Below, one piece after another: positions 1 through 6,396 of a stretch of DNA of 18,170 nucleotides (within the stretch, counting starts at the first letter, position 1; each line of letters begins with the position of its first letter). The notes below the pieces were generated by a model. That model saw only the letters and a program-made list of their open reading frames with translations, was not told where the DNA came from and made no database searches. The position numbers and the translations under genes are program-made. This DNA is from Velamenicoccus sp964471325 (lineage in GTDB: Bacteria > Omnitrophota > Gorgyraeia > Velamenicoccales > Velamenicoccaceae), in the NCBI GenBank assembly GCA_964471325.1, contig CAYYFL010000022.1, positions 1 through 18,170 on the forward strand, given 5' to 3'.

Positions 1-955
1 TCATGGGTTCGTTCTGGAGACGGATGATGGCTTCGCGCGCAGCGGCCGCATGGATCGTCCCCATGCAATACTTGCCGATGTTCATGGCCGTCATCAGATC
101 CTGGGCCTCTTCGCCCCTCACCTCGCCGACCACGATACGCTCCGGCCGCATGCGCAGGGAATTCTTCACGAGGTCCGCCAGCGTCACTTCTTCATCGCTT
201 TCCATGCGCGACCAGCTGTCTTCGCGCAGGGTATTCAACTCGAGCGTGTCTTCGATAATAACCAAGCGCTCCTTGCTCGGCACAAAACTCAACAGGGCGT
301 TCAAAAGCGTCGTCTTACCCGCCCCCGGCGCACCCAAAATAAGGATATTCGCGGGACGGATGGACATCCCTTCCATATAAAGCCAGAACAGCGCCGCGAT
401 ATCATAATTCAACGCCCCCTTACGGATCAGATCGATGACGCTCAATGGATTTTCTTTGATCTTGGTGATCGTGATCTGCGGCCCGAACGGGGACATGGCG
501 ATATTCACCCGGCCCTGGACATTGGCCAGCTCTAGATTGTTCAGTTTCTTTAACGACGTCCTGCCGGAAAAAACAACCAGCTTCTTGATAAAAACATCCA
601 GTTCCTTGGGGGTCGTGAAACGCTTGTCCGTCTGCGTCAGTCCTTTATAGGTGTGATGGATGTAGATAGGCCTCAAGGAATTGATGACGATGTCTTCCAC
701 GTCGGGATCTCTCAGCAAATCCTCGATGATCCCGTAGCTGAAGAACTTATCGATAAAATTTTCTCTTTCTGCGTCGTTGGAGAGCTCGCTCAACGTCTGA
801 CTCTGCAGGAAAGTATCTTCCTTTGTCGCGCCGTAGAGCTCGGAGATGACGTCGCTGACGATATTCTTCTTTTCCGAATCATTCTGCAAAAGATTGATGC
901 GGCCAAGGATCTTGTCCAAAATCTTGGCTTCGATATCGACCTTGCGTTTTTCCAT
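1..955 (-). CDS. CpaF/TadA-family type II/IV secretion ATPase (partial, 3' end beyond window)
   Basis: A hexameric ATPase of the CpaF/TadA/VirB11 family, which powers assembly of Tad/Flp-type pili or a related secretion system at the inner membrane. The gene runs off the left edge; 318 residues are visible. Residues 1-190 form the alpha-helical N-terminal domain that precedes the ATPase core. The Walker A motif GAPGAGKTT is at residues 208-216. The stretch RPERIVVGEVRG at about 270-281 holds the Walker B-like region and its glutamate, and GTIHAAAARE at about 299-308 holds the conserved His-box. The His-box region reads MNIGKYCMGTIHAAAAREAI, which differs from the common TTIHANSPRDAL form of classical CpaF. 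The ATG at 955 has a purine-rich GGAAAGGTGAAG ribosome site just upstream. No partner pilus genes are visible. The family is certain; the exact system it serves is not. Confidence 0.9.
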   Translation of the reverse strand, partial: MEKRKVDIEAKILDKILGRINLLQNDSEKKNIVSDVISELYGATKEDTFLQSQTLSELSNDAERENFIDKFFSYGIIEDLLRDPDVEDIVINSLRPIYIHHTYKGLTQTDKRFTTPKELDVFIKKLVVFSGRTSLKKLNNLELANVQGRVNIAMSPFGPQITITKIKENPLSVIDLIRKGALNYDIAALFWLYMEGMSIRPANILILGAPGAGKTTLLNALLSFVPSKERLVIIEDTLELNTLREDSWSRMESDEEVTLADLVKNSLRMRPERIVVGEVRGEEAQDLMTAMNIGKYCMGTIHAAAAREAIIRLQNEPM

Positions 956-979
956 AAGCTTCACCTTTCCATGAGCGCG

Positions 980-1058
980 CAACTTATGGAGCCGTCACAA
1001 AACAGCGAGACAACATAAGTTGTTTGCGCGAATGGATCCCGAGCCGCCCGCAACTTAT
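980..1058. repeat. CAACTTAT inverted/direct repeats upstream of the CpaF-type gene
   Basis: CAACTTATG at 980-988 and its exact reverse complement CATAAGTTG at 1014-1022 form a 9-bp inverted repeat with a 25-nt loop. A third CAACTTAT occurs at 1051-1058. All three lie in the 5' region of the minus-strand ATPase gene that starts at 955. This could be a regulator-binding array or an mRNA hairpin. No convincing sigma-70 or sigma-54 promoter was found here. Confidence 0.4.
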
Positions 1059-1140
1059 TAAAGCGGCGGGGGATCTTTTATCATACGTTGACTTAACCGA
1101 TGCTAAAAATTTCTCCCTATAAGGAAAAGCGTGCATTAGA

Positions 1141-1184
1141 GAGAGATTCGAACTCTCGAGGGACCGAAGGCCCCTGCCGGTTTT
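1141..1184 (-). repeat. Partial tRNA-Ser copy (anticodon loop to T-arm, 44 bp)
   Basis: These 44 bases are identical to 1293-1336 inside the intact tRNA-Ser gene, in the same orientation. The copy begins in the 3' half of the anticodon loop. It continues through the 3' anticodon strand, the long variable arm and the whole T-arm, and stops exactly where the acceptor 3' strand should begin (TCTAATG here instead of CCCTTCC). It therefore cannot be a tRNA by itself. It is either a recombination or attachment-site remnant or a local duplication. The perfect identity argues for a recent event. Confidence 0.85.
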
Positions 1185-1186
1185 TC

Positions 1187-1242
1187 CGCCCGTCATTCCA
1201 TGACAGGCGAGACCTCGCCCGCCGAAATCATAGATTTCGGCG
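1187..1242. repeat. Two tandem intergenic palindromes between the tRNA-Ser copies
   Basis: Stem 1 pairs 1187-1195 with 1201-1209 (eight of nine positions, 5-nt loop). Stem 2 pairs CGCCGAAATC at 1220-1229 with GATTTCGGCG at 1233-1242, a perfect 10-bp stem on a 3-nt loop, with an alternative outer GCCCG/CGGGC pair at 1217-1221 and 1246-1250. Neither is followed by a T-tract on either strand, so an intrinsic terminator is unlikely. The look is that of a REP-like dispersed palindromic element, inserted or carried between the tRNA gene and its partial copy. Confidence 0.6.
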
Positions 1243-1284
1243 AGACGGGCAAGACCGCCGCAACCTCAATTTTCAGAATTTCTA

Positions 1285-1372
1285 CGGAAGGGGAGAGATT
1301 CGAACTCTCGAGGGACCGAAGGCCCCTGCCGGTTTTCAAGACCGGTGCATTCAACCGCTCTGCCACCCTTCC
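1285..1372 (-). tRNA. tRNA-Ser (anticodon UGA)
   Basis: This is a complete 88-nt class II tRNA. The acceptor stem GGAAGGG (from 1372) pairs with CCCTTCC (to 1286), and the discriminator base is G at 1285, as expected for serine. The anticodon stem ACCGG/CCGGT closes the loop CTTGAAA, so the anticodon is TGA. A long variable arm (AGGGGCCTTCGGTCCCT) and a T-arm with GTTCGAATC follow. CCA is not encoded; TAGA follows. The first 22 nt overlap the end of the GIY-YIG gene on the same strand. The serS gene lies about 0.9 kb upstream in the same run, so the tRNA may be processed from a long polycistronic transcript. Confidence 0.97.
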
Positions 1373-1653
1373 AAAGCCCCTGACACCGCCTTCTTGATCT
1401 CTCCCCTTCCGACTCCTGTTTTCAAAAAGTTTTCTCTCTTTCGTGCTTCTGTGAAAGTCTTAAAAACCTCTTCCTTAATAATCACCCAAGGACGACCCGC
1501 CTTTGTTGATCTAGTCTCGCCTGCATTATGAGACTTCAATCGATTCTTCCCGTCATCATTTCTACTGCTTCCAATATAAATCTTATGCAACAATGAACTG
1601 TATAAAACATAAATACATACCCTGCGCTTTGTTCCTATATTTTCCCGTCCCAT
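1351..1653 (-). CDS. GIY-YIG domain nuclease (YhbQ/UPF0213-like)
   Basis: A small single-domain GIY-YIG protein of 100 residues. The family signature is spread in order: the GIY-like IYVLYS at 14-19, the YIG-like YIGSS at 26-30, the basic residue R38 followed by HN at 42-43, STKAGRPW at 49-56, and RENFLK at 73-78, whose E74 matches the metal-binding catalytic glutamate. Such stand-alone proteins resemble the UvrC nuclease domain, but their substrates are mostly unknown. The ATG at 1653 directly follows the upstream TAG (TAGATG), with no Shine-Dalgarno sequence, so translation is probably coupled. The last codons (GWQSG and stop) are read from the 5' acceptor and D-arm of tRNA-Ser. Either the gene has grown into the tRNA, or its original 3' end was lost and a tRNA-borne stop was captured. 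Confidence 0.82.
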   Translation of the reverse strand: MGRENIGTKRRVCIYVLYSSLLHKIYIGSSRNDDGKNRLKSHNAGETRSTKAGRPWVIIKEEVFKTFTEARKRENFLKTGVGRGEIKKAVSGALEGWQSG

Positions 1654-2307
1654 CTATCGGACGGCCCGCACCTCGAACAGCTGCCTGAACGACGCCGTAT
1701 AGATCGCCCCGGCCTTCTGTCCCGCAGACTTCATGAAATCCGTAAAATAAAAATCGGCCGTCAACAGATTGAAGGCGGCGCCGACGATCATGATGTTGAT
1801 GATGTAAATGGCGAATATCGCAAAAAAATAATTCTCTTTGAGCCAGCCGGCCTGTTTGCCTTTGAGGGCATTGGCCGTCATGACCAGATGCATCGTGAGC
1901 GCAAAGGCGGCGACAAAAACGAAACATCCGAAATATTCTTCGAGTTGCGGCCAGATCTTGCGCGCCGCCATATAGATGACGAAAGTCAGGATGGTGAATA
2001 TCGGGATGCAAAAACCCGCCACTTTGAAAAAAGGCGCCACAAAGCCGATGGCCGTCTCCGCCATTTTCTTTCCCGTATCGAAGACCTGGGCCGGTTGATA
2101 GAGAAGAATGTGCAAGACGAGATACATGACGACGCCCCATCCGAATGTCGACGGGATGGGCGCCGGCGTCAGGCTCAGGGCGTTCCAGAAAGCGGCCGTG
2201 ATTCCGATCACGAAAGGCAACAACAAAATTGCCAACAACAGCTTCAAAACGGCAAGGATCTTATCTTTCAATTCTTTCCAGGCCTCCCATATACGGACGC
2301 AGGACAT
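1654..2307 (-). CDS. Integral membrane protein, five predicted helices, unknown function
   Basis: I do not recognise the family. With the ATG at 2307 the protein has 217 residues and five hydrophobic stretches, at about 18-42, 55-72, 95-115, 125-145 and 160-185. A short basic and amphipathic start (KELKDK) precedes them. The overall look is Yip1-like or DUF-type, but I see no diagnostic motif. The start is uncertain. The ATG at 2307 lies 47 bases inside the 3' end of serS and lacks a ribosome site. A TTG at 2271, preceded by GGAGG about 11 nt away and overlapping the serS stop region, is a good alternative that gives about 205 residues. The gene is coupled to serS upstream and to the GIY-YIG gene downstream. 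Confidence 0.7.
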   Translation of the reverse strand: MSCVRIWEAWKELKDKILAVLKLLLAILLLPFVIGITAAFWNALSLTPAPIPSTFGWGVVMYLVLHILLYQPAQVFDTGKKMAETAIGFVAPFFKVAGFCIPIFTILTFVIYMAARKIWPQLEEYFGCFVFVAAFALTMHLVMTANALKGKQAGWLKENYFFAIFAIYIINIMIVGAAFNLLTADFYFTDFMKSAGQKAGAIYTASFRQLFEVRAVR

Positions 2308-3532
2308 CGGGAACGAAGATGCTGCCGTCCTTTTGCTGGTGGTTTTCAATGATCGCGATGACGGTCCTGGCCATGGCCACACCGGAACCGTTGAGCGTAT
2401 GGACATACTCAAGTTTCTTGGTCTCTTTGTTCCTGAAACGGATATTGGCGCGCCGGGCCTGGAAGTCGCAGAAATTCGAACAGCTGGATACCTCCAGCCA
2501 CTTGTCCAGGCCGGGGGCGTAGGCCTCCAGGTCATAACACTTGGTCGCAGCAAAGCTGATGTCGCCCGACGCCAGCAAAACGACGCGATACGGCAGTCCC
2601 AGCGCCTGCAGGACGGTCTCGGCATTGCCGACGAGCTTCTCCAACTCGTCGAAAGAATCCTGCGGTTTGACGAATTTCACGAGCTCGACCTTATCGAACT
2701 GGTGCACGCGCACGAGGCCTTTGGTATCTTTGCCGTAGGAACCTGCCTCCCTGCGGAAACACGGCGTATAGGCGGTGTAATACACAGGCAGGGCGCTCTC
2801 CTCAAAGACCTCGCCGCGGTGGATGTTGGTGACGGGGACTTCAGCCGTCGGGATAAGGAAAAGATCGTCATCTTTAAGACGGTACATGTCCTCTTCGAGC
2901 TTCGGCAGCTGCCCCGTCCCCGTCATACTGGCGCGATTGACCAGGGCCGGCGGCCACATCTCCCTGTAGCCGTGTTTCGACGTATGCAGGTCAAGCATAA
3001 AATTAATCAGCGCCCTCTCCAGCTTTGCCCCTACCCCCTTAAAAAGGACGAAATTCGAACCGGAAAGCTTGGCCCCGCGCGCAAAATCTACAATATCCAA
3101 ATACTCACAAAGATCCGTGTGGGAGCGCGGTTTAAAATCAAAGGTCCTCGGCTGCCCCCATTGCCGGACAACCTGGTTGTGCGAAGGATCGCCCACGGGG
3201 ACCGATGCATGGACAATGTTAGGAATGACCAAAAGCAGTTTCTCCAGGGACTCTTCCGTCCGGCGCAGGCCCGCCTCGCAGGCATCGATACGGCCGGCAA
3301 CGTCTTTCATCGTGGCGATCGTCGGCTTGGGGTCCTTCCTTTCCTTGAGGAGCCTGGTGATGGCGTCGTTGGCTTCGTTCTTCTGGCGACGCAGATCGTC
3401 GAGCTCGGTCAGGATGCGGCGGCGTTCTTCATCCAGCTTCAGGAGCTCGTCCAAGCTCAATTTCGAGCCGCGCTTTTCCAGCGATGCCCCGACAAGGTCC
3501 GCGTTGTCACGGATAAAACGGATATCTAACAT
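2261..3532 (-). CDS. serS: Seryl-tRNA synthetase
   Basis: A class II synthetase of 423 residues that charges tRNA-Ser (and tRNA-Sec where present) with serine in the cytoplasm. Residues 1-110 form the long helical coiled-coil arm (LDDLRRQKNEAN at 44-55), which recognises the tRNA long variable arm. Motif 2 is FRREAGSYG at 259-267. The substrate region EVSSCSNFCDFQARR is at about 347-361. Motif 3 is NGSGVAMARTVIAIIENHQ at 381-399, followed by the C-terminal PDVLRPYMGG. Length and motifs are normal, with no editing domain. The ATG at 3532 abuts the upstream stop (AATAAATG), with AGGAGA 5-10 nt ahead of it, so the start is firm. A cognate tRNA-Ser gene lies downstream in the same run. Confidence 0.97.
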   Translation of the reverse strand: MLDIRFIRDNADLVGASLEKRGSKLSLDELLKLDEERRRILTELDDLRRQKNEANDAITRLLKERKDPKPTIATMKDVAGRIDACEAGLRRTEESLEKLLLVIPNIVHASVPVGDPSHNQVVRQWGQPRTFDFKPRSHTDLCEYLDIVDFARGAKLSGSNFVLFKGVGAKLERALINFMLDLHTSKHGYREMWPPALVNRASMTGTGQLPKLEEDMYRLKDDDLFLIPTAEVPVTNIHRGEVFEESALPVYYTAYTPCFRREAGSYGKDTKGLVRVHQFDKVELVKFVKPQDSFDELEKLVGNAETVLQALGLPYRVVLLASGDISFAATKCYDLEAYAPGLDKWLEVSSCSNFCDFQARRANIRFRNKETKKLEYVHTLNGSGVAMARTVIAIIENHQQKDGSIFVPDVLRPYMGGLERIER

Positions 3533-4093
3533 TTATTCTCCTGTGGCTTTGAACTTCTTTAAGGTGTCCTGGATGATGGAGGCTGGTTTGTCGGCATCGA
3601 GGAGGCCGCAGAAGACGATCTCGGCTTTCTCGAAACCGGGAACGCCTGCGCTCCCCGTGCCCGGCGTAAAAATCTTCAGGCTCCAGATCCCCAGCCCTTG
3701 TTCAATGATGTTCTGATTGACCTCGACGTCCGTGATCTTATGAAAAGGCACGCTGCGGCGCCGGCGCACAAAGATCCCGCCCTCAAAGACGCACCGCTGG
3801 TTCGTCACGGTATAATGGAACGTCTCAAGAAGATGATGGTAATAAAACAAAGCACAAACCAAAACGACCGGCGACGAAAAAATGAGGAGAGACGGAACAA
3901 GGATAAAGACCGGCCCTTTCATGTGATGCGCAGCGGCATAGATCACGCAGGCAACGACGGTCAAATAAGCCAGGATGCCGCAGATGACCAAAGACATAAG
4001 AAGCACCCGCGTCAGGAGCCACATCACATAGATCCTTTTCTCGGGCCTTCCTTCCCACAAAACCTGTTCGCCTTCCTGCAGCGCAAAAGCCAT
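3533..4093 (-). CDS. Bacterial PH-domain (bPH2-type) membrane protein
   Basis: A 186-residue protein. Two hydrophobic hairpin helices (about 22-50 and 59-85) are followed by a C-terminal bacterial pleckstrin-homology-like domain. The latter is seen in HYTVTNQRCVFEGGIF at about 92-107, RRRSVPFHKITDVEVNQN at about 110-127 and GLGIWSLKIFTPGT at about 133-146, the usual beta-strand pattern of the YdbS/YdbT-type family (PF03703). The N-terminal LQEGEQVLWEGRP is also typical. The molecular role of this family is unknown. The ATG at 4093 has a strong TAAGGAGGA site at the right distance. The last codons supply the ribosome site of serS, so the two are translationally linked. Confidence 0.82.
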   Translation of the reverse strand: MAFALQEGEQVLWEGRPEKRIYVMWLLTRVLLMSLVICGILAYLTVVACVIYAAAHHMKGPVFILVPSLLIFSSPVVLVCALFYYHHLLETFHYTVTNQRCVFEGGIFVRRRRSVPFHKITDVEVNQNIIEQGLGIWSLKIFTPGTGSAGVPGFEKAEIVFCGLLDADKPASIIQDTLKKFKATGE

Positions 4094-4102
4094 GTCTCCT
4101 CC

Positions 4103-4129
4103 TTACCCCTTGACAACCCCCGAAGGCCG
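4103..4129 (-). pseudogene. Orphan RtcB-like C-terminal tail (RPSGVVKG and stop)
   Basis: The minus strand reads R-P-S-G-V-V-K-G-stop. The true RtcB ends at 4180 with R-P-L-G-V-V-K-G-stop. The two 27-nt stretches match at 20 positions. Several differences fall at third codon positions and are synonymous (GGT/GGG, GTC/GTT, AAA/AAG, TAG/TAA). This pattern looks like the end of a once-coding paralogue rather than a raw copy. It is not in frame with rtcB, and a palindromic repeat separates the two ends. Confidence 0.55.
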
Positions 4130-4177
4130 TCCTTCGACGAAGTTTATCCTGAACAAAGCCGAAAGACTCAGGACTTC
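4130..4177. repeat. Dispersed palindromic repeat (CTTCGACGAAG / TCCTGA...TCAGGA)
   Basis: This stretch carries the perfect palindrome CTTCG-A-CGAAG at 4132-4142 and the inverted pair TCCTGA (4147-4152) with TCAGGA (4168-4173). The combination of TCCTTCGACGAAG with TCCTGA resembles REP-like elements I recall as scattered through many bacterial genomes. The copy sits between the two RtcB-like tails, exactly filling the gap between the rtcB stop and the orphan tail. Confidence 0.55.
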
Positions 4178-4179
4178 CT

Positions 4180-5640
4180 CTACCCTTTGACGACACCGAG
4201 AGGCCGCATCCGGCAGACGCGCCTGGCAATGCCGGCGTTGTGCACAACGCCGACGACATCATTGACGTCTTTGTACGCGCTGGGGGCCTCTTCAACGACC
4301 GTCCCGTGCCCCGACGCCATGACCACGATACCTTTGGCCTCAAGCTCCTTCATCAATGCGTGAAAATCCACAACCCTCTTGGCCTCGTGCCTGGACCTGA
4401 GGCGTCCGGCGCCATGGCAGGTCGAGCCGAATGTCTCGTCCATCGCGGCCTGCGTCCCGACGAGCAGATAAGAATTGCGCCCCATGTCGCCGGGAATGAT
4501 CACCGGCTGGCCGATCTGCCTGTATCTCTCGGGGACATCCGGATGTCCGGGCCCGAAGGCGCGGGTCGCTCCTTTACGGTGCACGCACAACATGCGTTCC
4601 TCGCCCTTGACGCGATGTGTCTCGATCTTGGCAATATTGTGCGCCACGTCATAGACGAGACGCATCCCCAGTTTCTGCCACGAAGAGGCGAAAACCTTCT
4701 CAAAAACCTGACGCACCAGATGCATCAGGCACTGGCGGTTGTTCCAGGCATAATTCGCCGCGGCGCGCATCGCCGCCAGGTAATCCTTCCCCTCGGGTGA
4801 CTCCACGGGCGCGCATGCCAATTGCCTGTCGGGCACATGGATATTGTACTTATCCAAACAGGCATTCATCGTTTTCAAAGAATCGTCGCAAACTTGATAT
4901 CCAAGCCCCCGGGAACCGGAATGGATCATCACCATGATCTGGCCTTCAGCCAGACCCAGGGCATCCGCCGCATCCCTGCCGTAAAGCTGGTCGATGGCCT
5001 GGACTTCCAGGAAATGGTTGCCAGACCCCAAGGTACCCGATTGCTGCCTGCCGCGCGCATACGCCCGGTCGGAAACCTTCTCGGGGTCTGCGCCGGCCAT
5101 CGCTCCGCGTTCTTCGGTGGCCTCCAGGTCGTCTTCTGTGCCGTAGCCGTTGGCGACGGCCCACCCTGCGCCTTTAACGAGGATCTCTTTTTCTTCACGG
5201 GCGGTCACACGGATATCTCCTTCGGATCCGACGCCCGAAGGCACGGCATGAAACAGACCGGCGACTAATTCTTTGAGATGCGGCCTGACGTCTTTTTCAA
5301 AAAGATCCGTTCTTACCAGCCGCACCCCGCAGTTGATATCATAGCCGACGCCGCCCGGAGATATCACGCCCCCTTTTTCGATATCCATGGCCGCAACGCC
5401 GCCGATGGCAAACCCGTAACCCCAATGAATGTCCGGCATGCCGAAAGACGCCTTGACAATCCCGGGCAAAAAAGAAACATTTGCCACCTGCTCGGCGGCC
5501 TTGTCATGACGGATGTCTTTTAACAGTTTCTCATCCGCATAAATGATGCCGTCGACGCGCATGCCGGCCTTGTAGCTCTTGGGAATACGCCAGCGGTAAT
5601 CGTCAATCTTCTCTAAAGGGCCGTCCCAGATTTGAGGCAT
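4180..5640 (-). CDS. rtcB: RNA-splicing ligase RtcB (3'-phosphate/5'-OH RNA ligase)
   Basis: A GTP- and Mn-dependent ligase of 486 residues that joins RNA 2',3'-cyclic or 3'-phosphate ends to 5'-hydroxyl ends. It acts in RNA repair in bacteria and in tRNA splicing in archaea and animals. Metal ligands and active-site residues are all present: D101 and C104 in GYDINCGVR, H209 in SGNHFLEV, H240 in MIHSGSRG, H334 in VAHNIAK, and H409 in STCHGAGR, which corresponds to the guanylylated histidine. The protein ends in the family-typical RPLGVVKG. The ATG at 5640 has GGAG 9 nt upstream. Archease is encoded 14 nt upstream on the same strand. There is no RtcA or RtcR, so this is not the E. coli stress-operon arrangement; it is the archease-partnered form expected to turn over many times. 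Confidence 0.97.
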   Translation of the reverse strand: MPQIWDGPLEKIDDYRWRIPKSYKAGMRVDGIIYADEKLLKDIRHDKAAEQVANVSFLPGIVKASFGMPDIHWGYGFAIGGVAAMDIEKGGVISPGGVGYDINCGVRLVRTDLFEKDVRPHLKELVAGLFHAVPSGVGSEGDIRVTAREEKEILVKGAGWAVANGYGTEDDLEATEERGAMAGADPEKVSDRAYARGRQQSGTLGSGNHFLEVQAIDQLYGRDAADALGLAEGQIMVMIHSGSRGLGYQVCDDSLKTMNACLDKYNIHVPDRQLACAPVESPEGKDYLAAMRAAANYAWNNRQCLMHLVRQVFEKVFASSWQKLGMRLVYDVAHNIAKIETHRVKGEERMLCVHRKGATRAFGPGHPDVPERYRQIGQPVIIPGDMGRNSYLLVGTQAAMDETFGSTCHGAGRLRSRHEAKRVVDFHALMKELEAKGIVVMASGHGTVVEEAPSAYKDVNDVVGVVHNAGIARRVCRMRPLGVVKG

Positions 5641-5654
5641 AAACCAGGGCTCCG

Positions 5655-6080
5655 TTACACGTCAAAGATCACTTGGGCCTGCCAGCTGTTGTGCACTTTC
5701 TTGACTCCCAGCTCATGATAGGTGACGGCCTTGACCTCTTCCTTGACGGCGTAATACTCCCCGTCGAAAATATCGAATAGAACAAAGGCTCTCATCTCTC
5801 TATCGCCCACATCAATGGATTTGATGCGGACCAGAACCAAATGCTCGACGGTATAGCAAAAAAGAAGCTCATCCAGCCAGGCCTTCAGCAGGTCCTCGGA
5901 CTCCTCCCCGCAGACGGAAATCTCTTTTTCCGTCAATACCGCTCCCGGCCTGTTTTTGGTCTTCTCCAGGAGGACCGCAAACATCGCCAAGGCCGCCGAT
6001 TCAAAAAGGTCTTTCAAAGACCGGCCGAAAAGACGTACGGCCACATCTGCCGTATGTTTTAAAAATTCATATCTTTTCAT
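5655..6080 (-). CDS. Archease, activator of RtcB
   Basis: A 141-residue archease, a small protein that speeds RtcB guanylylation and allows multiple turnovers. The N-terminal signature YEFLKHTADVAV (4-15) carries H9 and D12. The middle has LLKAWLDELLF at 64-74, and the C-terminal part has EVKAVTYHELGV at 115-126 and ends in QVIFDV with D140, matching the conserved metal-binding acidic residue. Full length for the family. The start at 6080 begins the canonical MKRYEFL sequence but has no clear Shine-Dalgarno sequence. It precedes rtcB by 14 nt in the same direction, a classical operon pair. Confidence 0.94.
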   Translation of the reverse strand: MKRYEFLKHTADVAVRLFGRSLKDLFESAALAMFAVLLEKTKNRPGAVLTEKEISVCGEESEDLLKAWLDELLFCYTVEHLVLVRIKSIDVGDREMRAFVLFDIFDGEYYAVKEEVKAVTYHELGVKKVHNSWQAQVIFDV

Positions 6081-6396
6081 AGAAGATACGATTACGCGGA
6101 TTTAAAACAAGATGACACAGAAGGAAGGATCTAATCTTCGCCGCATTCTGCGGCTTGATTAAAAACCTTCGAACATGCTGCGATATCTACTCTTGCATTA
6201 ATCTGTATAATCAAAATGCCGCAAAAGCGACGGTCTCATCTTATCAATAAAACAAAGAGGCGTCAATCCCGTTAGAGACAAAGCGTCGGGGCCTGTATCT
6301 TCAAAACCACAGCTAAAAGATATGATGTTTTTGCGCCGCGACTGACGGAAACGCTTTTGTGAGAGCGCTCGCGAGTATTTCCCGGCCCCGACGGGA
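6081..6396. other. 316-bp intergenic gap with paired palindromes, no gene seen
   Basis: No convincing coding sequence is visible in this gap between the HAD phosphatase and archease. It contains the small perfect hairpin GCCGCA-TTC-TGCGGC at 6140-6154. It also contains a long-range inverted repeat, CGTCGGGGCC at 6284-6293 with GGCCCCGACG at 6384-6393, flanked by a second pair, ATCCCGT at 6266-6272 with ACGGGAT at 6391-6397. On the minus strand the latter starts right at the HAD stop codon. It would close a loop of about 90 nt in the RNA, so it may be a structured 3' UTR or processing site. The promoter of archease-rtcB should also lie here, but I could not pin it. Confidence 0.5.

Noticed and set aside
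1137..1200. Second complete tRNA-Ser
   Set aside because: The 5' half and both acceptor strands are missing, so only the anticodon-loop-to-T-arm part is present.
1187..1242. Intrinsic terminator of tRNA-Ser
   Set aside because: The hairpins are strong, but no T-tract follows on the minus strand.
2108..3529. Plus-strand open frame of 473 codons opposite serS
   Set aside because: It lies antisense to serS and the membrane gene and has biased, non-protein-like composition; an artefact of codon use on the other strand.
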